From the NCBI GenBank assembly GCA_027600665.1, contig JADGJL010000090.1, positions 1-45,264 on the forward strand: a DNA stretch of 45,264 bases, read 5' to 3'. Position 1 is the stretch's first letter. Every line of letters starts with the position of its first letter. Source of the stretch: Irineochytrium annulatum. Lineage: Eukaryota; Chytridiomycota; Chytridiomycetes; Chytridiales; Chytridiaceae. The notes beneath the pieces were generated by a model, which was given only the letters and a program-made list of their open reading frames with translations, had not been told where the DNA came from and did not search any database. Of this stretch, positions 7,601 through 15,282 are shown in pieces. Both the position numbers and the translations under genes were made by a program.

Positions 7601-10015
7601 ATCCAATTTACTGTCGGAACAACCACTTTAGAGAACTTGTCCAATATAGTAACTATCCCCGTATATAGTCCAATTATAAATATCGAGAAATCCGCCTCCG
7701 AATCAATTGCGGTTGTGGGAGACACCATTACGTACTCTCTACTCATCACCAATACGGGGAATCTGAATGCAGATGTCATATTGTTTGACCCACTCCCGCC
7801 GGGAGAGACGTTTGTGCAGAACAGTATATTCATTAACGGGAATCGATGGAGCGGGACCAATCCAGTGACAGGCGTTATTCTGGGCACGATATCTCGTGAA
7901 TTCCCTGTAAATGTCACATTTCAGGCTGCAGTCACTTCGCTTCCTGATCCGCCTGTACTGAACAATCAAACCAGAGCTGACTATATTGCCATTCTGCCAG
8001 ATGGTCGCATTCTCAGTGACAGCGTATTATCCAATATCGTCTCCATCCCGGTTACGGCTGAGAATATTATATCCGTATTGAAATCAACACCTGCCCAGCA
8101 TGTTCAGATAGGGGAAACAATCACTTATACGATTTTGATCGAAAACAATGTATCGACGCCCATTACCGATGTTTTGCTTACGGATCCGATCCCGGTCGGT
8201 ACCACATTTGTTCCAGGAAGTGTTACTGTAGATGGCACCGTTACCCCTGACGCCGATCCGTCTACAGGCATAACGATCAGTTCGATCCTGCAAAATGACT
8301 CAGTAGCCGTCACTTTTCAAGTCATAGTTAATGATAGTGTTATTAACGAGCCTATGCCTGTCCTTGTAACCAATCAGGCGCAAGTCCGATTCACCACAGG
8401 AGATTTCACAGATACCGTGGAGTCCAATGCAGTGACAACACCTGTAGATCTCCCGATCATCACCATAGTCAAAGCGGCAAGTACTCAAAATGTACAGATT
8501 GGAGATACGGTTCAGTACCTGTTTACTGTCCGTAATTCAGGTCCAGTTCCAGCTCAAGTGACCTTGTTCGATATATTGTCAGCCAATACGACTTTTGTGC
8601 AGGGAAGTGTCGTATCCAATGGCAACCCTTTACCCTCAGCCAACCCTGTTACTGGCATTCCATTGGGAACGATTGCTCCGGGGCAGCAAATGGAAGTCGC
8701 ATTCTCGGTGACCCTTACCTCCATACCTCCAAGTTTGGAGATTATAAATCAAGCGACTGCAAGCTTTACTTTCCTTACCGCAGACGGAAGAACACTAACG
8801 GACAACTCACAATCGAATTCCATTATCCTTTACGTAAACAATCCCAATGTATCTATTAACAAAACGGCGAACAGACCTGATGCCTTACTTGGTGATGTCA
8901 TTACTTATAGCCTCCTTATACGCAATAATAACCGATCACTCATAAGTTCGGTTGTATTAACCGATCCTGTTCCTCAAGGAACATCATTGGTAACGGGCAG
9001 TGTAGTCGTTAACGGAGTAGCGGCACCGTTGGGAAACCCTGCGGCCGGAATCAATCTCGGCATTATTCCGCCAGGAGGCACCACCGTGTTGTCCTTCCAA
9101 GTCAGAGTAAACGCAAACACTACGCTTTCACTAATTACAAATCAGGCGAACCTTCGCTATACGTTGGGACAGACAATTTTTACACTCCAATCCAATCCCG
9201 TCAACGTACTCGTAACCGCCACTTCGCCAACACAGATTACCCTTCAAAAAACAGCAGATAAAACTTCAGTTGTTGTGGGCGACACCATCACATACCAGAT
9301 CGTCGTTACCAATACGGGAAAACCAATCGTTCAGGTTACGATTACCGACCCAATTCCGACTGGAACCCGATTCGTTGAGGGTAGTGTAAGGTTGGACGGA
9401 CAACTGGTTGCTGGAGCTCATCCAGCCGCGGGTATTTTCATTGCATCCCTTCAGCCGGGGCATAGCGCAAGTATTACGTTTGAGGTTATCGTCATTAACC
9501 AGCCCGTAAACGGAAGTATCCTTAATCAGTTTACAGCCAAATTTCAAGCTCAGGGTCAAGCAACAGTTGGGTCACTCCAATCCGAAACAGTGGTTATTCC
9601 GAGTCGTTTGCCACAGCTCACCATTGTCAAAAGTGCAAACAAATCTGAGGTCGAAGTCCATTCTCATCTCCGTTACAAAATTTTGATTCATAACGCAAGC
9701 TCATTGCCAGCGATAGATGTCATTCTGAAAGATGTACTCCAAGCGGAGTCCACCTTTATTGCTGGCAGCGTGGTGGTTAACGGACAGCTCCTACCCGATG
9801 GAGACGTTGTGAAGGGACTTTCACTGGGGACAATCGCCCCAGGAGGGACGGTAGACATTCAATTTAATGTGCTGGTGCACAGCATACCTGAACACTGTCG
9901 ATTGCTTAATCAGGCGTTATTACATTTTAACATTGCACTGCCCGATGGCAGTCTGCTTCCTTCTTTCCTAGCCTCCAATAAAACCGATGTGGAGATTATA
10001 GAACAGGAAGAATAA
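4679..10015 (+). CDS. Giant DUF11 (B_ant_repeat) surface protein, 11 repeats
   Basis: 1778 residues. The start is GTG after AAAGGA; an in-frame ATG four codons earlier is followed by a stop. There is no Sec signal peptide and no LPXTG, SLH or hydrophobic tail. Residues 1-350 form a distinctive N-terminal domain (MAFIERYVINDTGAITFTG, TLYAELIWGG-like strands). From about residue 350 to the end there are 11 DUF11/TIGR01451 repeats of 125-132 residues, each with a K-SA----V-GDTITY strand, a D-IP-G--F-PGSV turn, and a GT--PG---V-F-V strand. DUF11 proteins are usually exported surface proteins. The absence of a signal suggests either a non-Sec route or deposition from the mother cell on a spore, which I infer and cannot prove. 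Repeats alternate between two subtypes (see finding). Confidence 0.85.
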   Translation: MAFIERYVINDTGAITFTGNTLGLSRSNTVGVPGTVDSIGGYIITDTNVQFGSYPPGTTNVFQNNSSAAVLNLPVGSTVLYAELIWGGTFIDNQENNSAFINKDVILTTPVGVTTVSPDPATAREVLLSTASGFPRTFAYVRSSDVTDLIRAGGAGTYVTGGVVGTLSIPDPTSNHAGWTLGVVYRNPALPLRNLSIRVGAEVILSTSGPVTTPIEGFATPFSGPLAGRALLGAQEGDANKTGDQALFGPTVSNLRALSGPNNFATNFFASQINGDTGALDTTGTFGNRNQINGTPGTNIVGGRQGWDITNVDVSTTLVNTQTSALLRLTTSGDGYLVDSFALQININTPVITATKTASEQNAIVGDTITYSVLVENTSVSDATDVVVFDNIPAGSSFIPDTVTINGVSQPGTEPLTGIFVGSLPAGSSVIVTFQVQVTSLPTPPRLFDQAKVGYTAPTVPDGPIISNEAPSNAVTVPVFQPDITIEKSADTANALVGSTVTYTLVVTNVGNIDAISTVTDPIPEGSSFVPGSVTVNGTVQPTDDPVSGINVGNVAIGDTVTVTFQVLVSGLFRGFDLTNQGTVNYTSQLPDGRVITDTSVSNIVTVTVSTPLVSVTKTASATDAVIGDTLTYTVVITNSDTDPINNVVFADAIPIGSAFIPGSVTIDGIVQPTADPVTGVNLGTIGPGVSVTVTFSTNVIFLPDPPELADQAQVTFTSGPFEQASFSDPLIIPVYQPIITTTKSSDPTFAAVGQTLTFQFNVTNSGNIAADATLTDIIPPDAAFVPGTVISNGIPLPAADPNVGIPLGTLAPGESLFITFQIIVNTLPANQQLSNQATTDYTFNPPDGRVISGSSPSNEIIIPISTVDPIVTKSADVIDAVDGDVITYTIVIDNIESFTVNDILLTDSISAGSELVPDSVTLNGTVIPGADPSAGINVGSIPGNSQVIITFQVSVTDLPVPLPNPFYLTDQATIQFTVGTTTLENLSNIVTIPVYSPIINIEKSASESIAVVGDTITYSLLITNTGNLNADVILFDPLPPGETFVQNSIFINGNRWSGTNPVTGVILGTISREFPVNVTFQAAVTSLPDPPVLNNQTRADYIAILPDGRILSDSVLSNIVSIPVTAENIISVLKSTPAQHVQIGETITYTILIENNVSTPITDVLLTDPIPVGTTFVPGSVTVDGTVTPDADPSTGITISSILQNDSVAVTFQVIVNDSVINEPMPVLVTNQAQVRFTTGDFTDTVESNAVTTPVDLPIITIVKAASTQNVQIGDTVQYLFTVRNSGPVPAQVTLFDILSANTTFVQGSVVSNGNPLPSANPVTGIPLGTIAPGQQMEVAFSVTLTSIPPSLEIINQATASFTFLTADGRTLTDNSQSNSIILYVNNPNVSINKTANRPDALLGDVITYSLLIRNNNRSLISSVVLTDPVPQGTSLVTGSVVVNGVAAPLGNPAAGINLGIIPPGGTTVLSFQVRVNANTTLSLITNQANLRYTLGQTIFTLQSNPVNVLVTATSPTQITLQKTADKTSVVVGDTITYQIVVTNTGKPIVQVTITDPIPTGTRFVEGSVRLDGQLVAGAHPAAGIFIASLQPGHSASITFEVIVINQPVNGSILNQFTAKFQAQGQATVGSLQSETVVIPSRLPQLTIVKSANKSEVEVHSHLRYKILIHNASSLPAIDVILKDVLQAESTFIAGSVVVNGQLLPDGDVVKGLSLGTIAPGGTVDIQFNVLVHSIPEHCRLLNQALLHFNIALPDGSLLPSFLASNKTDVEIIEQEE
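5725..10012 (+). repeat. Array of 11 DUF11 coding repeats of about 390 bp
   Basis: Tandem repeats inside the giant gene, about 130 codons each. They have diverged at the nucleotide level but are clear in protein. Repeats 1, 3, 5, 7, 9 and 11 have a 14-residue spacing from the conserved Asn to the Asp of the D-IP turn, while 2, 4, 6, 8 and 10 have 13 residues and N-G in that loop. Confidence 0.8.
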
Positions 10016-10069
10016 GCTGCGCTGAGAGCAGACTTTTCATAACCTGCCCACATACAAAATACTTTGCAT

Positions 10070-13000
10070 TTACACGTGAAGCGCCAAAAGCAGTTTGTAG
10101 ATCATCGTCACAGCTTCCGCTCGAGTCGTTTCACTGCCTGCACGAACCGTATGGTCCGTATATCCGCTAACAATCTTCGCCTGCACCGCTGCATCCAGTG
10201 CTTCCTGTGCCCAAGACGGCGTCTGCGATGCATCATTAAAACTTGGTTTAACGGATGTATTGGCAGACATCCAGGCTTGTGCCCCCGAACTTGCTTTTAG
10301 TGCATTCGCCATCATGACTGCCATCTCGGCACGGGTAATGGTCCGATCGGGCTTGAATGTATTATCACCGTAACCTTTCACGATTCCAGCTTGCATGGCT
10401 GCGGCTATGTCGCTTTTCGCCCAGTCGGGCAGATTACCTTGATCCGCAAACGTTGTATCCGATTCGACAGACTTCAATGCCAGCGCCTTACTGAGCAACG
10501 TAACAAACTCTGCCCGGGTAATCTTCTTCGATGGTTGGAATGTTCCATTTGTGTACCCTTGAATCACGTTCATACCCAGCAAACGATCTGCGTAGTCGGC
10601 AGCCCAGTGTCCACTCAGGTCAGACAGATTCAAGGGTGCATAGCTTGACACAACGAATGTGCCCAGATGATTCACATTGGCCGTTATGCTTCCTGCTGTA
10701 TCCGTCTTGCCACCGATAAATACCCAGCTCTGACGAGCTTCATTATAATAGTAGATTGCAGGTTGGGTGCCATTCGGCAGTTCTGTCGAATCCACTTTCA
10801 AGCTCAATACGGCCTGGTCATTCAATGTTCTTCCGCCACTGCGACTAATCTGTACAGCTTGTCCAAGTACATTCAGGGAAGCTGTATTCTGCAACTTGTC
10901 CTTGGCCACCACGGACACTTGCAACGTATCCTTGGAACCGATGGCTCCCGCCGGAGCGTTGAATTGTACGATGTCTTTCAGACCCATTTGGACCGGCTGA
11001 TTCGCTTCCACCTCAACCTTCACTTCAGTGGATGAATCTGCCCCCGTTTCCGGCCTCGTTGGTGTGGTTGGAACGGTTGGCGTTGTTGGCACACTTGGTG
11101 TGCTTCCTCCTGAATTCCCACCAGAGTTGCCTCCATTGCCTCCACCTGAACCCCCGTCACTATTGCCTGAGCGGGGTTGTACAGTCACGGTACGGATAAC
11201 TTCCTGTGCTGCATTACCAGCGATATCCTTCACGTTATACCGAAGGGTGTAGATTCCTGCTGCTTGTGTGTTCACCGTGCCATCCACCTGCACGGAACCA
11301 CGGATGCCGACATTATCAGAAGCCTGTGCTCCAGGCTCATTGTATCTGTCTCCCACGTTCAGCGTCATCTGGCTGCTACCTTGCAGGGTGATGACGGGAA
11401 TCTCACGGTCCATTTTAATGACCAGAGGTAAAGTATACGTTTGTTCCAGATCATCTGTTGCCCGGAATAAAAGGTTGTGCTCTCCCGGCTCCGTTACCTC
11501 CAAAGGCGTATTCTCTTCATATGGCTCGTACGTCTGCCCTCCGTCACGAGACAACTCGATGATCGCAGAAGTAGCAGGTGCGTATACTGCGCCGGTTACA
11601 CTAACTGTTACGGACTGGTTCGTCCATGTATCCGTGTAATATGGCTGACCGTCAGCGGTAGTCATGTTGCTTTTCAACACCAGCGCCTGATTATTCGTAC
11701 CTTCCACAATGACAGTGAACGTTTTGTTTTGAGATTCCGTTCCACGCTGCACAGTTGCCGTCAGTTCCAATCGCTCATTATTGTCAGGTTGTGTTAGCAG
11801 CTTGCCTTCGTTATTCATTCGTTCCGGGTTGGAGCTGGACCAACTAATGGTTGCACCATGCTTTCCTTCAACAGGAAGGGTAAGGTCGGAAGTGACCGCG
11901 CTCAGATCACCCAAATCGATTGCTTGAATTGTATCAGTTACCGCCTGTGCATCACTATAAGGTGTGGCACTCATAAAAATTGGGTTGGAGTAGAACCACA
12001 GGTCGCGGTAGTTGCTATCATTAATTTGATTAAAACGGGTGGTTGCATCCGCAGTCGTATTTTTCGGATCAAGCTGCGGTTCGCCATTGACAGTCTCACC
12101 TGTCACGTTCATGCCCAGATTCGTCCCGCGCAGGCGGAAATACTTGTCCTGGTCTGTAGCTTGGATCTTGTACGTGATGACATTATAGCCTTCGGCATCT
12201 GTCGTCCAATCGTTGGACGTGAAAGTAGCCAGTACTCTGGTAGAGTCATTGGTGTCTTTGGTATATGCGGCTGTACCCTACTGGACCTTGGCTGTAACAT
12301 CTCCGGCGATGAGATCAACGTGATCCACAACGGGTACTTGTCCGGCGGACGCACCACTGTTGATTGGATTTTCATAGTTGTTACTCGTCGCGGGACTCTT
12401 GAAGCGAATCTTCAGCTCTACTTCATCACCTTGGGTAACATTAAGGTCTCCGCCCATCTCAACCTGATTACCCGCTCCGGATGCCGTGAAGTCCAGTGCA
12501 TTGATCAGGTCACCGAATACGGAAAATGATTTCCCCGAACGCAGTCCATCCAGAACAGCCTGCATCCCTGTACCCTCAACCCAGGAATACGTCTTGGCAT
12601 ATTCGCCCGGAAAATAACCACTGGAATTCGTGCCAATTGTCTTGAAATGGTAGTCCGAATTGCCATAGTTCCAGAAATGACGTCCTTCTCCAAGCAATGC
12701 ATCCCATAATCCGCCAACCTTGGCGACCATGTAGTCTACGCCGCCGTATGTACGGTATTTGTATCCATCATCAGCGGTCGGATTAGCTACATTGTAGCTT
12801 GTGTTGTACCCACCACGATCCGGTTCCATCTGATTGCCGAGCATGCCTTCGATACCGAATACCACTTGTGGAGCCAAATCGTTGAAATCACGGAAGTCCG
12901 CGATGGTATATTTGTTTTTGCCCCGTGAAGGGTGGTTGATCATCGCATAACTTGTCATTGGATAGTTGGTCGCGAGCCAATTGATGGCGGTTAAGGCATC

Positions 13001-13609
13001 CTGATGAGTCGTGTAGGCACGCCCCCCGTTCTGATCCCAATTCGCTACGTCTGCCGCATTAAACAGGTTCGCTGCCCGATTCGTGAAACGGTACTCGAAT
13101 TCCTTGGCAGCGTTCAGCGCTTCGGTTGAGTTCGGCTCATCCGTGAGAATCCCCACTCCAACGTGTTCATGTGTAGGCATGTCCCATTCGAAACCGGAAA
13201 AGATCGTTTTACCTGTGTATTTGCCTGCATCCTGAAGTGCCTTGATCTGTGGTACCTGATATTCATTCATTCCTTGGGACATGGGTATTGGTCCATCTGA
13301 AATGTCGTTCCCATTGTGATCTCGCTTGGATAACCGCAAGTGATCCGTAAGCGCGATCCAGTCCAGCCCATATTTGGTTAAACCAGCATCAAGCACGTCC
13401 TCCAGTGAAACCTGTGCATCATCGGACTCAAATGTATGTACGTGCAAATCTCCCGTTTGCCAAGAACCTGTTGCCGAGTTGTTGACTGGCGAGCCATCAC
13501 CCGCATCTGCATAGGATACAGCCGCAGGAAAAGCACCCATGACCATCCCAGTCGCCAAGGGTATAAGTGTAAGCATAGCGAGCATTTTCTTGCCTTTATT
13601 AGTGAACAA
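10070..13609 (-). pseudogene. Secreted PHP-domain (CehA/McbA-like) SLH protein, interrupted by one amber codon
   Basis: One continuous frame of 1180 codons, broken only by TAG at 12280-12278 (codon 444). The frame stays open on both sides and the domain order makes sense across it, so this is one gene, not two. Order: signal peptide (about 1-35, ending AVSYADA); PHP metallo-esterase domain (45-330) with GDLHVHTFESDD, WIALTDHL, FEWDMPTHEHVGVG, INHPSRGKNK and GNSDYHF carrying the metal ligands; a beta domain containing the amber; an atrophied Ig-like module; a DUF5011/HYR-type Ig module; a Gly-Ser-Thr-Pro linker; a ZU5-like strand region; and three SLH repeats at the C-terminus (LSDLSGHWAADYADRLLG, then GYTNGTFQPSKKITRAEF). 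The upstream part alone would be a secreted PHP protein without its wall anchor. Start is TTG at 13609, with only a weak site; ATG at 13585 is an alternative. Confidence 0.8.
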
Positions 13610-13851
13610 AATCGTCCCACCACCCGTTCTGAGTTGTTGTGTCGGGAGTAAATATAAGAGACTTATGGGGGCAGGGTCAACGGCCTGAAAGCATGTATTT
13701 AAAATTTTACATATGGCTGTATTCTTTCATATTCCGTTAAAGGTTTTTCTAACTTATCCTAACGAAGTTATACTCTATACTGCTCCATATTGGGGGAGTG
13801 AATCTAGGGATAACGCAGCAATTAGGAGGTGATGCAAAATTCAGAGATTGT

Positions 13852-14058
13852 TCACGATTCAGGAAAGTTCCACCACTGCTGTGGATCATTAGGAGGAGAA
13901 TTGACATAGGCGGAATCATCAAGCGGAGAACATAGTGGTTTTTGTAAAAAGATCAGGGTTACGCATACGCCGAGTATAGAAAAAGCACCCACGAACCACA
14001 GGCATGATATGTCCTGAAGCCGCAGGTACTTTGGGTGAGCGGGATTTTGTTGCAGCCT
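13852..14058 (-). pseudogene. C-terminal fragment of a membrane protein gene
   Basis: A minus-strand frame open for 69 codons between stops, with no start codon or ribosome site. Its end reads like a last transmembrane helix plus tail: LWFVGAFSILGVCVTLIFLQ followed by a polar tail ending PPNDPQQWWNFPES. I take it for the 3' remnant of a transporter-type gene. The 49-base element at 13983-14031 lies inside the same frame. Family not identifiable; it may be a chance frame. Confidence 0.35.
13983..14031. repeat. Copy 1 of a 49-50 base hairpin element with conserved ends
   Basis: The left end AAGCACCCACGAAC and right end CCGCAGGTACTT are shared with 15214-15263 (13/14 and 12/12 identical), while the middle differs in sequence but still forms a hairpin (CAGGCAT with ATGTCCTG, one bulge). 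Ends can pair (AAGYACC with GGTACTT, one mismatch in this copy). On the minus strand this copy is followed by TTTTTCT, so it could act as a terminator. Confidence 0.55.
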
Positions 14059-14249
14059 TTACATCTTTACTTTTGTGAACTGGGTGCAGGTTGTTTGTAA
14101 AAGCCGACCTATCTCCACTTCTTATTCAAACTGGAAAAATACGATATATAAACCGATAATGTTGAAGATGGCAAATAACGCAAAGATCATTATTTATTGA
14201 AGGAGTTGCACACTTTTGTCATGGTAAAGGAAAAGAAATTACGCAATGG

Positions 14250-14816
14250 TTGGAAGTCCAGTATCTTACTTTTGATGGCAAGATTTACTCTATACTTGGT
14301 AGTTACATTAACACCATTAACGATGGAACATTCAATCAGGGCAAGATGTCTCAGGGATATTATGCAACCCACTCTTCAGATACTGTTTCACTAGGGTATA
14401 CCGATCATACGACTACGATTGCTCTCAAAAATGATTATTTCAACGAAAAGTTAACCGGGGACCCGTACTTTTTTGACACGATTATCAATTATAAAAAGAA
14501 AAACGGTTCTTCTGAAAAGTATATTGGTATTAAACCATCCGAATTCTCCAAAGGTACATTAACTAGTGGCAAATTCACGGGGGTTACGCATCTAATCGAC
14601 TATAGTAGTTCAATTAGTTTTTCTGAACAAGTCATAAGAAATGATAATGTATTAAAAGAGAATCTCATAACATCTGCTGTCTTTGATAAAGCCCGCAAGA
14701 AAATCATTAATGAATTCCTGCAAGCTATTAAGCCCCATTCAGTCAAAATCAATACCATCTCTGACGAGATTATGTCATTAAAAGACATTAACTATAAGGG
14801 AATGATCCCTAGGTAG
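14250..14816 (+). CDS. Unknown AT-rich gene, probably missing its 5' end
   Basis: 188 residues from a TTG that has no ribosome site. The frame is open back to 14166 with no ATG, GTG or TTG before 14250, and those upstream codons read as plausible protein (IEGVAHF, GKGKEITQW). I think the true N-terminus has been lost. The protein has beta-rich polar character (LGSYINTINDGTFNQGK, SVSLGYTDHTT-like), an ITSAVFDKARKKIINEFLQA helix near the end, and no recognised domain. Base composition is clearly more AT-rich than the neighbours, as in the next gene, which suggests both arrived together. It ends 13 bases before the next gene. No function is proposed. Confidence 0.5.
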   Translation: MEVQYLTFDGKIYSILGSYINTINDGTFNQGKMSQGYYATHSSDTVSLGYTDHTTTIALKNDYFNEKLTGDPYFFDTIINYKKKNGSSEKYIGIKPSEFSKGTLTSGKFTGVTHLIDYSSSISFSEQVIRNDNVLKENLITSAVFDKARKKIINEFLQAIKPHSVKINTISDEIMSLKDINYKGMIPR

Positions 14817-14829
14817 TGGAGGTCAAAAA

Positions 14830-15174
14830 ATGAGAAAAAAGCGATGGATCGTGAGCATTATCAGTTTGATTATCATCCTTTTCATGAGCGAATTTGTAAT
14901 GTTGAGCTCAGGGAAGGTTGGAGTTCTCAACACAATGCAGAGAATCATTTCAGGCGCCCCTCATGTTATCGTTCAAGGGCAAACACTCTCTTACCAAAGT
15001 AAGATTCATTGGGAGGATATCCAAAGTAATATCGAAGAATATTCCGTAAGCGATGAAGGGACGGTCTTGTATAAAGCACAAGGTACCCCTATTCCACCAC
15101 CTTGGATATATGTGAGAAAAGAAAAGAATGAGGGTTTCCGTTATAAGGTGCCTCGGCTCCCTTGGAAACTATAG
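14830..15174 (+). CDS. Small exported or membrane-anchored unknown protein
   Basis: 114 residues. ATG after GTGGAGG with good spacing. The N-terminus MRKKRWIVSIISLIIILFMS is a signal anchor or signal peptide with no lipobox cysteine. The rest is soluble, with GAPHVIVQGQTLSYQSKIHW and a Pro-rich stretch (GTPIPPPWIYVRKEKNEGFRY) near the end. It follows the preceding unknown gene by 13 bases and shares its low GC, so the two probably form one unit. Family unknown. Confidence 0.65.
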   Translation: MRKKRWIVSIISLIIILFMSEFVMLSSGKVGVLNTMQRIISGAPHVIVQGQTLSYQSKIHWEDIQSNIEEYSVSDEGTVLYKAQGTPIPPPWIYVRKEKNEGFRYKVPRLPWKL

Positions 15175-15213
15175 ATTCATTCGACTACATCGCGAGGGCT
15201 CGTTTGTAATGGC

Positions 15214-15263
15214 AAGTACCCACGAACACCCAAGACTATCTGGTCTTTGGTCCGCAGGTACTT
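15214..15263. repeat. Copy 2 of the 49-50 base hairpin element
   Basis: AAGTACC at 15214-15220 pairs perfectly with GGTACTT at 15257-15263. An inner stem CCCAAGAC/GTCTTTGG (7 of 8 pairs) differs wholly in sequence from copy 1. It lies between the converging ends of the 114-residue gene and the RCC1 gene. Confidence 0.6.
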
Positions 15264-15282
15264 GCAATTAATTAATGCTTTA

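Noticed and set aside
10016..10069. Terminator between the DUF11 and PHP-SLH genes
   Set aside because: Only a 4-bp stem (CTGC/GCAG) before CTTTTC; too weak to claim.
12109..12375. Frameshift as the cause of the broken PHP-SLH gene
   Set aside because: The two halves are in the same frame (both ends congruent modulo 3) and the bases 12113-12277 are open in that frame; only the TAG separates them.
11858..12529. 223-codon plus-strand ORF across the amber codon of the PHP-SLH gene
   Set aside because: It would be an alternative explanation of the break, but it has no start signal or family and the minus-strand frame has clear PHP, Ig and SLH domains on both sides.
13832..13909. Short plus-strand ORF after AGGAGGTG (MQNSEIVHDSGKF)
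   Set aside because: The ATG lies only two bases after the site, the peptide has 25 residues with no features, and the opposite strand gives a better membrane-helix reading.
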